NCBI GenBank assembly: GCA_022818135.1
Contig: JAFMSR010000012.1
Span: 32,797,624 to 32,861,623 of the forward strand
Direction of reading: 5' to 3'
Length of the DNA: 64,000 nucleotides
Origin: Saxidomus purpurata
Lineage: Eukaryota; Mollusca; Bivalvia; Venerida; Veneridae
Numbering within the stretch: the stretch's first letter is position 1; the number at the start of each line of letters is the position of its first letter. The position numbers were made by a program, and so were the translations under genes. This document shows positions 63,101 to 64,000 of the stretch, piece by piece. Below the pieces are notes generated by a model that did no database searches, was not told where the DNA came from, and worked only from the letters and a program-made list of their open reading frames with translations.

Positions 63101-64000
63101 GATCTTTCCTTCCAGTTTGCTTTTCCCCATTCCAAAGTCCTTTAATGTGCTCAAAGCAAAGCGACGGTGTTCTTTCCAACGTTGTCCGCTGGCAAGAACC
63201 AGACCTAAAACAGAGACAGATATACAAATGTAAAATTGGTTATCATACTAATCTAATATATCATAATGCGTTTCGTTATATAAAAATGTGAATTTCAATT
63301 CGATTTATACAAACTGAAATACATAATATGATTGGTTATGCATAAAATACTGCATTTTTTTATATACATGTGTAAACAAAAGTACAATGCAATTTGTTAT
63401 ACACATATTCATTATGTGATTCGCTATGTTTAATATGATTTGTTACGTAAAAAGTTAATTATGATGTGATTTGTTATATGCAAATATTAGATATATATTT
63501 GTTGTATACAAATATTTAATGTAGTTTCTTAAAAACAAATACATATGAACTAGTTTCTTAGTATAGAATATGTCTATATAAGAACACAGTAATAGATCGT
63601 ATAACAATGAAGAATATTGCATAATTAATTATGCATGTGAACCTCCCCGGAAAACACTATGAAAAACAGAAGCATGTAAGTAAGTGTAATATTACACGAT
63701 GATTGGTACAAAACAAATGCAAAAACACATAGAAATGCATTTCGTCTTAGTGTCCTCTATCAACTTAATACATTAAATACTTTTGAGTTATGCTCCGGAC
63801 ATTATGGAATTATTCCACTTACCCCGATTTCTAGTAGCAATATCTGATATGTAAAAGTTAGGTCGATCTGCAAACAACTCTCCATTTTTTAAAAACGCCT
63901 CTTTTAACGTTTCATATCCAGCAATTACGATCCCTAATCTTCCACCGAAGTAGAGGGTGTATACATCGCCAAGATGTTTATGGTACTTCCGAAAAGGCTT
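59996..64000 (-). CDS. Cytochrome P450, CYP2-like, six exons, N-terminus outside the window
   Basis: Exons on the minus strand are 64000-63823 (partial), 63204-62919, 62437-62208, 61798-61582, 61302-61082 and 60183-59996 with the stop. All junctions are GT-AG and all phases match; 439 residues are visible of a usual 490-510. Landmarks in order: YFGGRLGIVIAGYE (strand and B helix), GQRWKEHRR (WxxxR of the C helix), the CYP2-typical FALSTLKDFGMGK, the I helix LFAGGSHTTTSAMRWAL, EVLR (ExxR), ATTRDITFQGFTIP, FRPERF, and the haem loop FFLGKRNCIG with its Cys ligand. The enzyme would be a membrane-bound monooxygenase of the endoplasmic reticulum using NADPH-P450 reductase; the substrate cannot be told. 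The I helix has His where family members usually have Asp or Glu. The membrane anchor is encoded beyond the right edge. Confidence 0.95.
61582..61798 (-). CDS. P450 I-helix and K-helix exon
   Basis: It encodes the I helix (AGGSHTTTSAMRWAL) through the ExxR of the K helix (FYLEVLR). The first codon is completed by one base of the previous exon to give Leu-Glu-Gln. The oxygen-activation motif (A/G)Gx(D/E)T(T/S) reads GGSHTT, so the acid is His. Confidence 0.95.
63260..63560. repeat. Degenerate tandem repeat in a P450 intron
   Basis: A phrase like atgtgatttgttatatgcaaatat recurs about every 30-60 bases with many changes. The counterpart region in the P450 relic is missing altogether. Confidence 0.5.

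Noticed and set aside
62874..63233. 119-codon plus-strand frame
   Set aside because: Antisense shadow of a well supported P450 exon (62919-63204).
1..64000. Search for CRISPR arrays, operons or prokaryotic signals
   Set aside because: Gene structure, introns and repeats are eukaryotic throughout. The regular arrays present have no unique spacers of constant length.

Overview
The window looks like animal nuclear DNA, most likely from a mollusc and probably a bivalve. It is AT-rich, its genes are split by GT-AG introns, and it is crowded with degenerate LINE, SINE and tandem-repeat sequence. The protein families present (an LDL-receptor-family membrane protein, a CYP2-type cytochrome P450, a pogo/Tigger transposase) are metazoan. 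The bivalve assignment is an inference from the style of the tandem repeats and LINE proteins; no search was run. One 500-base assembly gap lies at 2897-3396.

Three multi-exon genes can be assembled by hand with every splice phase matching. (1) Plus strand, 15645-55273: a 20-exon gene for a 1188-residue type I membrane protein. Its order is signal peptide, three YWTD-propeller plus EGF modules, a Thr/Ser-rich stalk, one membrane helix, and a tail with an FxNPxY endocytosis motif. It has no LDL-receptor class A repeats. (2) Minus strand, 59996 to the right window edge: six exons of a CYP2-like P450, lacking only the N-terminal part. (3) Minus strand, 8899-12213: a seven-exon pogo/Tigger-like transposase of 497 residues, open throughout, followed by the wreck of a PHD-type zinc finger.

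Layout: 1-5.4 kb holds no intact gene, but next to the gap it has a relic of the same P450 gene (one intact exon, the next exon replaced by tandem repeats). 5.4-8.6 kb carries a LINE 3' end, SINE copies, a CT microsatellite and a tandem array. 8.6-12.2 kb is the transposase. 12.3-15.6 kb is repeats and unassigned sequence. 15.6-55.3 kb is the receptor gene. Its 16.5-kb first intron contains a dead LINE that was itself hit by a 470-bp inverted-repeat element. Its third intron contains a second LINE. Its ninth intron ends in a 55-bp array that copies the exon-10 splice acceptor. 55.3-60 kb is intergenic with repeat remnants. 60-64 kb is the P450.

Nothing suggests that the receptor and the P450 work in one pathway. 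The receptor is built for ligand uptake or signalling at the plasma membrane; the P450 belongs to the endoplasmic-reticulum oxidation enzymes. The most informative points are the LDLa-free receptor with introns shared between its three propellers, its GC-AG intron, the amplified splice acceptor, the P450 with His in place of the I-helix acid, and the P450 relic at the gap.
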